A DNA stretch of 44,318 bases. Origin: Anaerolineae bacterium (GTDB lineage: Bacteria; Chloroflexota; Anaerolineae; DRVO01). This document shows, in pieces, positions 1 through 7,853 of the stretch (its first letter is position 1; the number at the start of each line of letters is the position of its first letter). Both the position numbers and the translations under genes were made by a program. The stretch covers positions 1 through 44,318 of the forward strand of contig JABLXR010000051.1 in the NCBI GenBank assembly GCA_013178015.1. The letters run 5' to 3'. The notes beneath the pieces are model-generated. The model ran no database searches. It worked only from the letters and a program-made list of their open reading frames with translations, and had not been told where the DNA came from.

Positions 1-116
1 TCGTCATTGGGCTGCTGCGCCTAGCTGGCTTCACCAACCTCGCCGCTGCCCGCCGCTACTGCGCTGCTCACCTGGCCTACGCCCTTGCCCTCCTCACCTC
101 CTCACCGCAAACATGA
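1..116 (+). pseudogene. 3' end of an ISAs1-like transposase (partial, cut by window edge)
   Basis: The frame that starts at base 3 is open from the left edge to a TGA at 114-116 and encodes about 37 residues, beginning VIGLLRLAGFTNLAAARRY and continuing with an Ala/Leu-rich tail. I recall this type of ending (a small helix with LAG.TN.AAA.R followed by A..P..AL.LL) from the C-terminus of ISAs1/H-repeat family DDE transposases. Only the end is present, so whether the element is intact cannot be judged. I could not identify a terminal inverted repeat downstream. The assignment rests on a short recalled motif and is moderate. Confidence 0.5.
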
Positions 117-173
117 GAAAGCCCTACACCTGGCGTCAGGCCGACCGCACGTGGGCGCTCAACCGCCACCACG

Positions 174-333
174 CGAGGAGTTCGCGCGCCCACGCGCGAG
201 CGGGCTTCGAGAGGCATAGCGCCCCCACCACGCGCAATCACTCTCCCAGCCACTCTCCCAGCCACTCTCCGATGCAGGTCGCACCTGGCTGCCGAACGTC
301 CGCCACACGAGGAGTTCGCGCGCCCACGCGCGA
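174..333. repeat. 26-bp direct repeat pair with a 12-bp tandem repeat between them
   Basis: A 26-bp stretch beginning CGAGGAGTTCGCGCGCCCAC is present identically at 174-199 and 308-333. Each copy holds a small self-complementary core (CGCGCG-CCCA-CGCGCG) able to form a hairpin. Between them, at 241-270, the 12-mer CTCTCCCAGCCA occurs 2.5 times in tandem. The rest of 117-490 is a roughly 370-bp non-coding stretch next to the transposase tail; I see no credible gene in it. Function unknown; remnants of a repeat array or of a mobile-element end are possible. Confidence 0.7.
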
Positions 334-503
334 CCGGACCTCAACAGGCAGCCACCCCACGCCTGGGGGCTCGCTCCTCATTGCGGGCTCGGCCGCTGGC
401 AGGGCCCCAATTCGCCGTGCCCCCGGGACGGATGCTATGCTTGGTGTTTCTGCCGTTGCCGGCCGACGTGGACTCGCGAGGAATCTCCATCTGGAGGTAC
501 GCC

Positions 504-1178
504 ATGCTGCCGAGAGTCTTCATCCACAATCAGGTGAGCCTTGACGGGCGGATAGAGGGCTTCCCGGCCGACCCCGCCCTCTACTACTCCCTGGCCGGCC
601 GCTGGAACGTGGACGCTCACCTGACGGGCGCTGACACCCTGCTCAGCGGCGACCAACCCCTCCAGCCCGACGGTGAGGCGGAGTGTGCCGGGCCCGAACC
701 AGAGCCCAATGACACTCGACCCCTCTTGGTCGTCACCGACAGCCGGGGCCGCATCCGGCACTGGCAGCAACTCCGCTCGATGCCCTACTGGCGGGGCCAG
801 GTAGCCCTCTGCTCCCGCGCTACCCCGGAGGAGTACCTCGACTACCTGCGCCGCTCACGCGTCCACGCCATCATTGCCGGCGAGGATAGGGTAGACCTGC
901 GGGCGGCCCTGGAGGAACTGACCCGGCACTTCGGCGTCCGTCTGGTACACGCCGACAGCGGCGGCACCCTGACTGCTGCCCTTCTGAGCGGCGGGCTGGT
1001 CCAGGAGATCAGCCTGCTGCTGTCCCCTTACCTGGTGGGCGGCACCGAGCCGCGTCCGCTCTTTCGCTCCGTCGACCCGGGCCCGCTAGGCAGTGCCATC
1101 GGCCTCCGGCTGGTCCAAGTGGAGCAGCTACCCGGCGACGTCGTCTGGCTTCGCTACGAGATCGCCGCAGAAGCATAG
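504..1178 (+). CDS. RibD C-terminal/dihydrofolate-reductase-like reductase
   Basis: A 224-residue protein of the RibD C-terminal (pyrimidine reductase)/DHFR-like superfamily, which reduces pterin- or riboflavin-type intermediates with NADPH. The N-terminus MLPRVFIHNQVSLDGRIEGF has the family's 'N.VSLDG.I' strand-loop. The region near residues 120-160 (RVHAIIAGEDRVDLRAALEEL) and VRLVHADSGGTLTAALLSGGLVQEISLLLSPYLVGG matches the conserved 'EGG..L...LL..GLVDE..L...P...G' block. Here the usual Gly-Gly is present but the preceding acidic residue is Asp-Ser. The ORF extends upstream to 381, but ATG 504 has a GGAGG at 493-497 with 6-nt spacing and matches the family start. There is no deaminase domain and no rib operon nearby, so the substrate is unknown. 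Confidence 0.85.
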   Translation: MLPRVFIHNQVSLDGRIEGFPADPALYYSLAGRWNVDAHLTGADTLLSGDQPLQPDGEAECAGPEPEPNDTRPLLVVTDSRGRIRHWQQLRSMPYWRGQVALCSRATPEEYLDYLRRSRVHAIIAGEDRVDLRAALEELTRHFGVRLVHADSGGTLTAALLSGGLVQEISLLLSPYLVGGTEPRPLFRSVDPGPLGSAIGLRLVQVEQLPGDVVWLRYEIAAEA

Positions 1179-1345
1179 GGAGGCAGCTGCCGGGGCGACA
1201 GAGAGGCACACGTTCGGTAGGCCGGGACACGGGCGCAGGAGCGGAGGTTCGGTCTCAGGCCCTGCACGCCGCCCCTGCGCGAGACTGCGTAAGCGACCCA
1301 CTTGACCCGGGAGGCCGCCACAGCCGACCTCCCGGGCGCACATCG

Positions 1346-2695
1346 TTACAGCGCCAGCAGCGGATCCTCCACCAATTGCTTCACCCGCTGGAGGAACCGC
1401 GCCCCCGGCGCCCCATCCACCAGCCGATGGTCCGCCGTGAGACTGAGCACCACCGTGGGACGCGCCACGATGGCGCCCTGGTGTACCATGGGTCGCTCGG
1501 CGATCCGGCCCACCCCCAGGATGGCCACCTCAGGCACGTTGATGATGGGAGTGAACACGTCTATCTCGAACATGCCCAGGTTAGAGATGGTAAACGTACC
1601 CCCCGACATATCATCCGGGGTGAGCTGCCCCGCCCGGGCCTTCGCCACCAACTCGGCGCTGCCCTCGGCGATCTCGCTCAGGGTCAGCCGCTGAGCGTCA
1701 CGCAGCACGGGCACTACCAGCCCCCGTTCAGTGTCCACCGCCAGGCCCACGTTCACCGAGCCCGAACGGACGATCTCATCGCCCTCGAGGTGGGCGTTCA
1801 GGTCAGGGTACTCCACCAGAGCCCGCGCCAGCAGCCGTACTAACAGATCGTTGTATGTCGGAACGCGCTCGCCCGCCCGCGCTCGCGCCTTTAGCCTCTC
1901 GCGCCAGGCCACCAGGGCCGTAGCATCAGCCTCGGTGGTGAGGGTGTAAGCCGCCGTGGTGTGCACGCTGGCCACCATCCTCTCCGCAATCAGTGCGCGC
2001 ACTCCGGTCAGCGGCTGCCGTTCCTCCTCCGGCTTCGGCCTCTCGGGGCCGCCATCCCCGGCCGCGCGCACCGGCTCCACGGTGCGCAGAATGTCCTCTC
2101 GCGTCAGGCGGTCTCCGGCCTGCGGGCGAGGCAAGGAGGTCAGCTCCACTCCCAAGGATCGAGCCGCCTCCCGGGCCGCGGGCGTCACGCGAGGCAGGCT
2201 CTCCAGGTACGCCTGGACGTCCCTCTCCACGATGCGGCCCTCCGGGCCGCTGCCGGTGACGGCAGCCAGGTCCACTCCTTCTAGCCGCGCCAGTCGTCGA
2301 GCTCGGGGAGAGGCGACCACCCGCTCCCCAGCCGGCCGCTCCGCCGCTGCCTCCTGGGGCCCCGCCGCCGGTGCCGCCTCCACTTCCGGGGCGCGCTCTG
2401 CCTTGGACGCAGCACCGCCGGGCGACGCCTCCCCCACAAGAGCTGCGATGTCCTCGTCCTCCCGGGCGATCACTCCCACGCGGGAGAGAATGGGCGCCGA
2501 CCCGCCCTTCGGCACCAGTATCTTGCGCAAGACACCGGTGGCCGGAGCGTTGACATCCAGGACCGCCTTGTCCGACTCGATCTTGAACAGCGGCTCTCCC
2601 CGGCGAACCGGCTGGCCTTCCTTCACCAGCCACTCGGTGATGGTGCCCTTCTCCATGGTCTGGCCCAGCTTGGGCATGATGACTTCCGTGGCCAT
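1346..2695 (-). CDS. Dihydrolipoyl acyltransferase (E2) of a 2-oxoacid/acetoin dehydrogenase complex
   Basis: A 449-residue E2 core enzyme that carries the acyl group on a swinging lipoyl arm and transfers it to CoA. Residues 1-75 are a lipoyl domain; K43 in ESDKAVLDV is the expected lipoylation site. After an Ala/Pro/Glu-rich linker come two peripheral-subunit-binding-like segments (about 127-166, VVASPRARRLARLEGVDL, and a weaker one about 170-207). The catalytic domain runs from about 230 to the end and carries the HxxxDG motif, TADHRLVDGA (H423, D427). A Shine-Dalgarno AGGAGG overlaps the E1 stop codon 11 nt upstream, so E1 and E2 are co-transcribed. No E3 (dihydrolipoamide dehydrogenase) gene is in the window. 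Pyruvate, acetoin or a branched-chain oxoacid are all possible substrates. Confidence 0.92.
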   Translation of the reverse strand: MATEVIMPKLGQTMEKGTITEWLVKEGQPVRRGEPLFKIESDKAVLDVNAPATGVLRKILVPKGGSAPILSRVGVIAREDEDIAALVGEASPGGAASKAERAPEVEAAPAAGPQEAAAERPAGERVVASPRARRLARLEGVDLAAVTGSGPEGRIVERDVQAYLESLPRVTPAAREAARSLGVELTSLPRPQAGDRLTREDILRTVEPVRAAGDGGPERPKPEEERQPLTGVRALIAERMVASVHTTAAYTLTTEADATALVAWRERLKARARAGERVPTYNDLLVRLLARALVEYPDLNAHLEGDEIVRSGSVNVGLAVDTERGLVVPVLRDAQRLTLSEIAEGSAELVAKARAGQLTPDDMSGGTFTISNLGMFEIDVFTPIINVPEVAILGVGRIAERPMVHQGAIVARPTVVLSLTADHRLVDGAPGARFLQRVKQLVEDPLLAL

Positions 2696-2705
2696 GCGCC
2701 TCCTC

Positions 2706-4781
2706 CTAGCGGATCACCTTGCGGATGGCCGCGGCGATTCGGTCCGCGTTGGGAATGGCCGCGTCCTCGAGCGACTCGGCCATGGGCACGGGCACGTCAG
2801 CACCGCACACCCGCTCGATGGGAGCGTCCAGCCAATCGAAAGCCGCTTCGTTGACCAGGGTTACCAGTTCGCTGGTGAAGGCCCCGGTCTTGTAGGCCTC
2901 CGTCACCACCACCAACCGGCCCGTCTTCTTCACTGAGTCCACGATGGTGTCCAGGTCGAGCGGCTTTAGGCTGCGTGGGTCGATCACTTCGACGCTCACC
3001 CCGTCCGCTGCTAACTGCTCGGCAGCCTGCAGGGCCGTGTGCAGCATGCGGGAATAGGCCACCACGGTGGCGTCCGTCCCCTCCCGCTTAACGTCGGCCA
3101 CCCCCAGCGGCACGATGTAATCCTCTTCAGGCACCGGGCCCTGCACCCGGTAGAGCATCTTGTGTTCGATAAACATGACGGGGTTGTCCTGTCGGATGGC
3201 CGCCTTGAGCAGTCCCTTGGCATCGTAGGGGGTGCAGGGCATGACCACATAGATGCCGGGGAAGTGCACCCAGAGCGCTTCTAAGCTCTGCGAGTGGTGG
3301 GCGGCGATGCTGCGGCCGGCGCCACCTTCTGTCCGCACCACCAGGGGCACGGTAGTCTTCCCCCCGAACATGTAGCGGTTTTTGGCCCCCTGGTTGGCCA
3401 ACTGGTCCATGGCCAGAGGAGTGAAGTCCACGTACATGATCTCGATCACCGGTCGCATCCCCGACATGGCCGCTCCCACGCCGGCGCCACCGATGGCCGC
3501 CTCGGAAATGGCGGTGTCGCGGACCCGTTCAGGGCCGAACTCCTGGAACAGCCCCTTAGTGACGGCGTAGGCGCCTCCGTAGAGGCCCACGTCCTCTCCC
3601 ATGATGAAGACTCGCTCGTCGCGCTTCATCTCTTCCCGCAAGGCCTCATTGAGCGCCTGGCCGTAGGTGATGACTCGCCCCCCCTCGCCCCGGTGCACCC
3701 GAGCCCGCAGCTCGGCGTCGCGCTGCAGGACCTCGGGCGGGTAGGTCAGAGGGGCGTAGACGTCCTGGTACAGCTCGTCCGGTGAGGGCATGGGGCTGGC
3801 TAGAGCGAACTCGACGGCTTTGTCAATGGCCTCCTGAGCCCGCTGCTCCACCTCGTCCAGCTCCTCCTGCGTGGCGATGCCCTCCTCCAGGAGGAGTCGC
3901 CTCAGGCGCTGGATGGGGTCACGCTCCCGCCAGGCTTGCTCCTCTTCCTTGGTACGGTAGGCACGCGGGTCGCTGCGCGAGTGTCCGTAGTAGCGGTAGG
4001 TCTTGGCCTCGATGAGGCTGGGTCCCTCGCCCCGGCGGGCGCGCTCCACGGCTTCAGCCACCGCTTCCCTAACCGCCAGCACGTCCATCCCGTCGACGAT
4101 CACCCCGGGCATCTCGTACGCGGCCGCCCGGCGAGCCACGTCGGGGCAGGCGGCGGCGTTGCAGAAGGGGACGGACATACCGTACAGGTTGTTCTCCACC
4201 ACATACACCACCGGTAGCTTCCAGGTGGAGGCCATGTTGAGAGACTCGTGGAAGTTGCCCGTGTTGGAGGCACCGTCGCCGAAGAAGCACAGCACCACCT
4301 GGTCCGTCCCTCGCATCTTCACCGACAACCCGGCTCCCGTAGCCACTGGTATGTTGCCCCCCACGATGCCAGTGGCACCCAGGTTGCCCTTAGACACGTC
4401 GGCGATGTGCATGGACCCCCCGCGACCCCGGCAGTAGCCGGTGGCCCGCCCACACAGCTCGGCCATCATGCGGTTCAGGTGCTCCTGCTTGGCCTGCGGG
4501 CCCTTAGCGTGCTTGTCGCCGTGGGCGTGGCAGTGACCGTGCCCCCGATGGGTGCTAGTGATGAGGTCATTCTCGCCAATGGCGGACATGGCGCCCACCG
4601 CCACCGCCTCTTCACCCGCGTACAGGTGCGAAGCGCCCTTGATCAGGTCCCGGCCCAGCAAATCGTAGACCGTGTCTTCGAAGATCCGGATTTCCCACAT
4701 CTGCCGCAGCATGGTCATGAGCTCATCCTTGGAGGGCAGAGCCACACTGGCCACGTCGGCACCGGCGGGTCTTTCGCTCAT
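2706..4781 (-). CDS. Fused E1 alpha-beta subunit of a thiamine-diphosphate 2-oxoacid/acetoin dehydrogenase
   Basis: A 691-residue single chain joining the usually separate E1 alpha (about 1-350) and beta (about 365-691) subunits. The alpha half has the ThDP-binding motif GDGASNTGNFHES...VVENN (about 168-198) and STHRGHGH (about 76-83), which resembles acetoin-dehydrogenase E1 alpha more than classical pyruvate dehydrogenase. The beta half begins VITYGQALNEALREEMKRDERVFIMGEDVG and has EAAIGGAGVGAAMSGMRPVIEIMYVDF and the C-terminal transketolase domain. A segment after THRGHGH is Gly/His/Lys-rich. ATG 4781 has GGAGG 8 nt upstream. The gene lies 18 nt after mtlD and 10 nt before the E2 gene. Oxidative decarboxylation is sure; acetoin versus pyruvate is not. 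Confidence 0.92.
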   Translation of the reverse strand: MSERPAGADVASVALPSKDELMTMLRQMWEIRIFEDTVYDLLGRDLIKGASHLYAGEEAVAVGAMSAIGENDLITSTHRGHGHCHAHGDKHAKGPQAKQEHLNRMMAELCGRATGYCRGRGGSMHIADVSKGNLGATGIVGGNIPVATGAGLSVKMRGTDQVVLCFFGDGASNTGNFHESLNMASTWKLPVVYVVENNLYGMSVPFCNAAACPDVARRAAAYEMPGVIVDGMDVLAVREAVAEAVERARRGEGPSLIEAKTYRYYGHSRSDPRAYRTKEEEQAWRERDPIQRLRRLLLEEGIATQEELDEVEQRAQEAIDKAVEFALASPMPSPDELYQDVYAPLTYPPEVLQRDAELRARVHRGEGGRVITYGQALNEALREEMKRDERVFIMGEDVGLYGGAYAVTKGLFQEFGPERVRDTAISEAAIGGAGVGAAMSGMRPVIEIMYVDFTPLAMDQLANQGAKNRYMFGGKTTVPLVVRTEGGAGRSIAAHHSQSLEALWVHFPGIYVVMPCTPYDAKGLLKAAIRQDNPVMFIEHKMLYRVQGPVPEEDYIVPLGVADVKREGTDATVVAYSRMLHTALQAAEQLAADGVSVEVIDPRSLKPLDLDTIVDSVKKTGRLVVVTEAYKTGAFTSELVTLVNEAAFDWLDAPIERVCGADVPVPMAESLEDAAIPNADRIAAAIRKVIR

Positions 4782-4799
4782 ACCGATGACCTCCTGGTG

Positions 4800-6005
4800 T
4801 CAGTCGCTGACGCCCGATATCTCAGGCCAGGCGCCGTTGGAGAGCGACTGGTAACGATCCGTCACCATTTCGCTCAGCTGGCTACCCGGCTCAATCCCGC
4901 TTACCTCGTATAGCACCTGAGAGACGGGAGCGTCCCGCAACATAGCCTGAAGGCGACGAGCGCTCTCGTCCTCGGGCGGGTCGAATAGCAGCGCCGCCGC
5001 TATGCCCCATGCCAGCGCCTCCGGCCGGCCGGCCGTCTCTACCACCAGCCGCGCCGCGCCTGCCAATCGGTCGTTCGGGCCCAGCTTGCGGATAGGGTCC
5101 CGCCCCAGCCGGAAGATGGTGTCTCCCAGTCGGTGGTTGCGGAAGCGGCGCATCAGGTCCTCCACCAAAGCGTACTGCTCCGAGGGGTTGAGCCCATGCC
5201 TTCGAATGAGGGCCTCGCTCGATTCCTCCAGCGCCTGCTCGGTCAGCTCGGCCACCAGCGGGTCATCGAGGGCCTCGTACCCGTACTCGTAGTCGTTGAG
5301 GTAGCCCAGGTAGGCGATCATCGCGTGGCCAGCGTTGTGAGTGAAGAGCTTCTGGTCCACGTAGGCAGCGAAGTTGTCCCGCGGCTCCATCCCCACCACC
5401 CGGGGGATCTCGCCCTTGAACCGCGCCCGATTGACTGGCAGAACCTTGTACGGCTCGGCCATGATGAAGGAGGGGTCCTCCCGACTGATCTCGGGCGGAA
5501 TCAACGGAACCATGCGGGCGATCACGGCGTCCACCAGCCCTACCTGTTCTTCCAGATAGGCTCGACCCTCCGGCGAGAGGTGCTCCCGCAGCATGTCCGC
5601 GAACACGTCCGGGGCGTTCCTCAGGTTCTCGCACACAATGAGATTGAGGGGACCGCCCCCTTCTCGCCGACGGCGCTCCAACCCCGCCGCTATCACCGGC
5701 GCTACCTTGGGCAGGGCGGGCACGCCCACCGCGGTGGCCGCCAGGTCGCACCCAGCGATCGCCTGGGCCACCTCTTCCGTCTCTCCGGCCATCACAGCGC
5801 TCACGCCGGAGATCTCCAGCTCCTCCACCTCTGAGTCCGTCACCAACTGCAACGTATAGCGGCCCCGCTCGGCCAGCGCTCGCACCAGCGGCTCCACCAC
5901 GTCCACAAACAGCACCCTATAGCCGGACTCAGTCAGCAGTTGGCCCAGGAAGCCGCGTCCGACGTTCCCGGCGCCGAACACCACGCTCAGCGGCTCGGCT
6001 CTCAT
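4800..6005 (-). CDS. mtlD: Mannitol-1-phosphate 5-dehydrogenase family protein
   Basis: A 401-residue cytosolic NAD-dependent polyol dehydrogenase that interconverts mannitol 1-phosphate and fructose 6-phosphate. The N-terminal Rossmann motif is FGAGNVGRGFLGQLL (about 10-24). The catalytic-domain signature KLFTHNAGHAMIAYLGY (about 219-235) holds the Lys and the NxGHA residues of the polyol-specific long-chain dehydrogenase family, and CENLRNAPD is also typical. Length agrees with MtlD (about 380-400). The ATG overlaps the stop of the upstream ligase gene by 4 nt (ATGA), so translation is probably coupled. No mannitol PTS gene is near, so the flux may run towards mannitol synthesis or involve another polyol phosphate. 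Confidence 0.9.
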   Translation of the reverse strand: MRAEPLSVVFGAGNVGRGFLGQLLTESGYRVLFVDVVEPLVRALAERGRYTLQLVTDSEVEELEISGVSAVMAGETEEVAQAIAGCDLAATAVGVPALPKVAPVIAAGLERRRREGGGPLNLIVCENLRNAPDVFADMLREHLSPEGRAYLEEQVGLVDAVIARMVPLIPPEISREDPSFIMAEPYKVLPVNRARFKGEIPRVVGMEPRDNFAAYVDQKLFTHNAGHAMIAYLGYLNDYEYGYEALDDPLVAELTEQALEESSEALIRRHGLNPSEQYALVEDLMRRFRNHRLGDTIFRLGRDPIRKLGPNDRLAGAARLVVETAGRPEALAWGIAAALLFDPPEDESARRLQAMLRDAPVSQVLYEVSGIEPGSQLSEMVTDRYQSLSNGAWPEISGVSD

Positions 6006-7633
6006 GTTGTCCTCCGGTTGAGCTTCCCCGCCCCCTCAGGCGGCCAGGATCGCCCGCTCCCAACATGGCCCATCGCCGGTGCATCCGCTCCTGTGCCGCC
6101 TACCAGTGGCAGGGGTAGACCACCGTCCCTGCCCTCCGCTGCGCCACAGAGTTCTTGACTCACTCCGCCATCGCCCGGTGGTAGGGGCAGGCTACCACGC
6201 CCGCCCTCCGCCTCCAGGGCGGCCGCCACTCCCAGGGCCACCACCAGCCACAACAGAGTGGCTGCATGGGGGAAGGCAAGGTTGAACAGGTAGTGGTCCA
6301 GCACACCGGCCACCATCCCGGCGACCACGCCCGTCTGGGCTCCCAGCATAAGACCTTCCAGCTGCGGGTCCGACTGACGCACCGCCCGGCTTCGCGGCCA
6401 CACGTAGGCGAAGAAGACTCCGAGAGCGAGCAGGAACGCCGCCACGCCCACCAGGCCCATCTCCTCGGCGATCAGGAGGTAGACGCAGGACACCCCTAGG
6501 TAGATGTCCACGTCCGGGACTCCAGTGAACCCCACCCCAAACCAAGGGTAGCGAGAGATGAGCAGAAAGGCATCCTTGTACTCGCCGAAGCGCATCTGGG
6601 TGGCCACGTCCTGCCCCCTCAGCCCCTCGATAAAGTGCTGAACGTAGTCCCTGGTCATGGGTAACACTAGGACTAGAAGCAGCCCGGCGGCCAGCAGCCA
6701 CAGAATGCGGCGATGACGGACTAGGCCTAGCATTCCCAACGCCATCGCCAGACCGAACATGGAACCGCGCGAGTAGGTCAGCAACAGGGCCAGCGCCACC
6801 GCGCCCGCCACCCCTGCGGCGAACAGCCTGTCCCGACGCGGCCCAGGCACGAACAACTGGGGAGCCGCGAGCCCGCCCAGGATGGCCAGCATTCCCCCGA
6901 ACACGTTTGGGTCCACGGAAGTGCCGATGGCCCGCAGGGCCAGTTCGGGGTTGTCCTCCACGTAGCGCAGGACGTTGCCAGTGGGGTACCCCACCACCCC
7001 CAGGCGCCCCAGAAACGCTTCCGCCAGCTCCCGCGGGGCCATGTACAGAGCCACCCCGACCAGCGCCGCCACGGCCCCCAGAGCCAGTAGTAGGCGAAAG
7101 GTCTGCCGTACCAGCCTGCCCTCCAGGACGTTGACGGCCACGAAGAAGAAGCCCAGCGCCAGGACCAGATCAGCGAAACGGCGCAGGGAAGTGACGGTAG
7201 GCCGAGAGTGCGCCACCCCCAGGACAAAGGAAGCCAGCATGAGTCCTATGAAGAGAAGCAAGGCCACGCCCACCGGAGTCACATCAGCGCGAGAGCGACG
7301 CAGGTAGACGTAGCGCACCAGGGCCAGCGCTGTCGTGCCCAGTAAAGCCACCTCCAGCAGGGTGGGAGTCACTCCAATGTCCACCGGGAGGGTGGCGAAG
7401 GGCAGCAGAGTGATCACCGCCAGGCTACCCCAGAGGAAGTAGCGCACGTCGCGCAGCACCACCAGCCCTACAGGCACCGCCAGTGCTACCACGAACGCCA
7501 GTAGCCCCAGGCCGGCCACGGCCACGCCCGCCAGCACCGCTCCGGCGACGCACAGAAGAACCACGTAGAGGTTCTTTCCCCCTCGCTGAAGGAGTGCATC
7601 TTCCAGAACGTTGCCAGCCAGGTTCATGTGCAT
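6002..7633 (-). CDS. O-antigen ligase/Wzy-type membrane protein with repeat-derived C-terminal tail
   Basis: A polytopic inner-membrane protein of the O-antigen ligase/polymerase (Wzy_C) type, about 543 residues from ATG 7633 (an open frame extends to 7672). Roughly ten hydrophobic segments are visible. The conserved TYSRGSMFGLAMALG motif and the large loop with RFGEYKDAFLLISRYPWFGVGFTG match the family, which transfers or polymerises lipid-linked glycans at the periplasmic face. The transmembrane core ends near LWLVVALGVAAAL. The last 65 or so residues (Gly/Pro-rich, LPLPPGDGGVSQELCG...) are encoded by two copies of a dispersed hairpin repeat and are probably not a conserved domain. The chosen start has GGAG about 9 nt upstream. 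It stands in a glycan gene run with glycosyltransferases and GDP-sugar genes. Confidence 0.82.
   Translation of the reverse strand: MHMNLAGNVLEDALLQRGGKNLYVVLLCVAGAVLAGVAVAGLGLLAFVVALAVPVGLVVLRDVRYFLWGSLAVITLLPFATLPVDIGVTPTLLEVALLGTTALALVRYVYLRRSRADVTPVGVALLLFIGLMLASFVLGVAHSRPTVTSLRRFADLVLALGFFFVAVNVLEGRLVRQTFRLLLALGAVAALVGVALYMAPRELAEAFLGRLGVVGYPTGNVLRYVEDNPELALRAIGTSVDPNVFGGMLAILGGLAAPQLFVPGPRRDRLFAAGVAGAVALALLLTYSRGSMFGLAMALGMLGLVRHRRILWLLAAGLLLVLVLPMTRDYVQHFIEGLRGQDVATQMRFGEYKDAFLLISRYPWFGVGFTGVPDVDIYLGVSCVYLLIAEEMGLVGVAAFLLALGVFFAYVWPRSRAVRQSDPQLEGLMLGAQTGVVAGMVAGVLDHYLFNLAFPHAATLLWLVVALGVAAALEAEGGRGSLPLPPGDGGVSQELCGAAEGRDGGLPLPLVGGTGADAPAMGHVGSGRSWPPEGAGKLNRRTT
6105..6211 (+). repeat. 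Two copies of a dispersed GGTAGGGGCAGG-type hairpin repeat
   Basis: A 35-bp unit occurs at 6105-6139 and 6177-6211 with 26 of 35 positions equal. The consensus begins GGTAGGGGCAGGCYACC and ends GCCYGCCC, and each copy can fold into a short hairpin. The same unit appears on the opposite strand at 38613-38640. Here both copies lie inside the 3' end of the ligase reading frame and create its unusual C-terminal tail. They look like a non-autonomous dispersed repeat; its function is unknown. Confidence 0.7.
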
Positions 7634-7769
7634 TCGCATCGGCTCCGCTTCGCCTGCCCATTCTACCACCATTGTCCCAAGTTGCAGACTTCAGCCAGAG
7701 CCGGCGGCCAGTGAAGGGATACCACCGCCGAGGCCGTAGAGGTCGCAGGGGAAAGAGGACAGGGCAGAG

Positions 7770-7787
7770 GCCTGTCGAGAGACAGGC
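7770..7787. other. Perfect 7-bp stem hairpin between glycosyltransferase and ligase genes
   Basis: GCCTGTC-GAGA-GACAGGC forms a perfect 7-bp stem with a 4-nt loop in the roughly 220-nt gap downstream of the GT4 gene (on the minus strand). No T-run follows on either strand, so it is not a canonical intrinsic terminator. It could be a processing or attenuation structure, or another small repeat. Confidence 0.4.
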
Positions 7788-7853
7788 AGAATGAGACCTT
7801 GAATGTGGGCGGTGCGACGACTTGGCCCTCCGTCACCTACCCACTTGGCTGGC

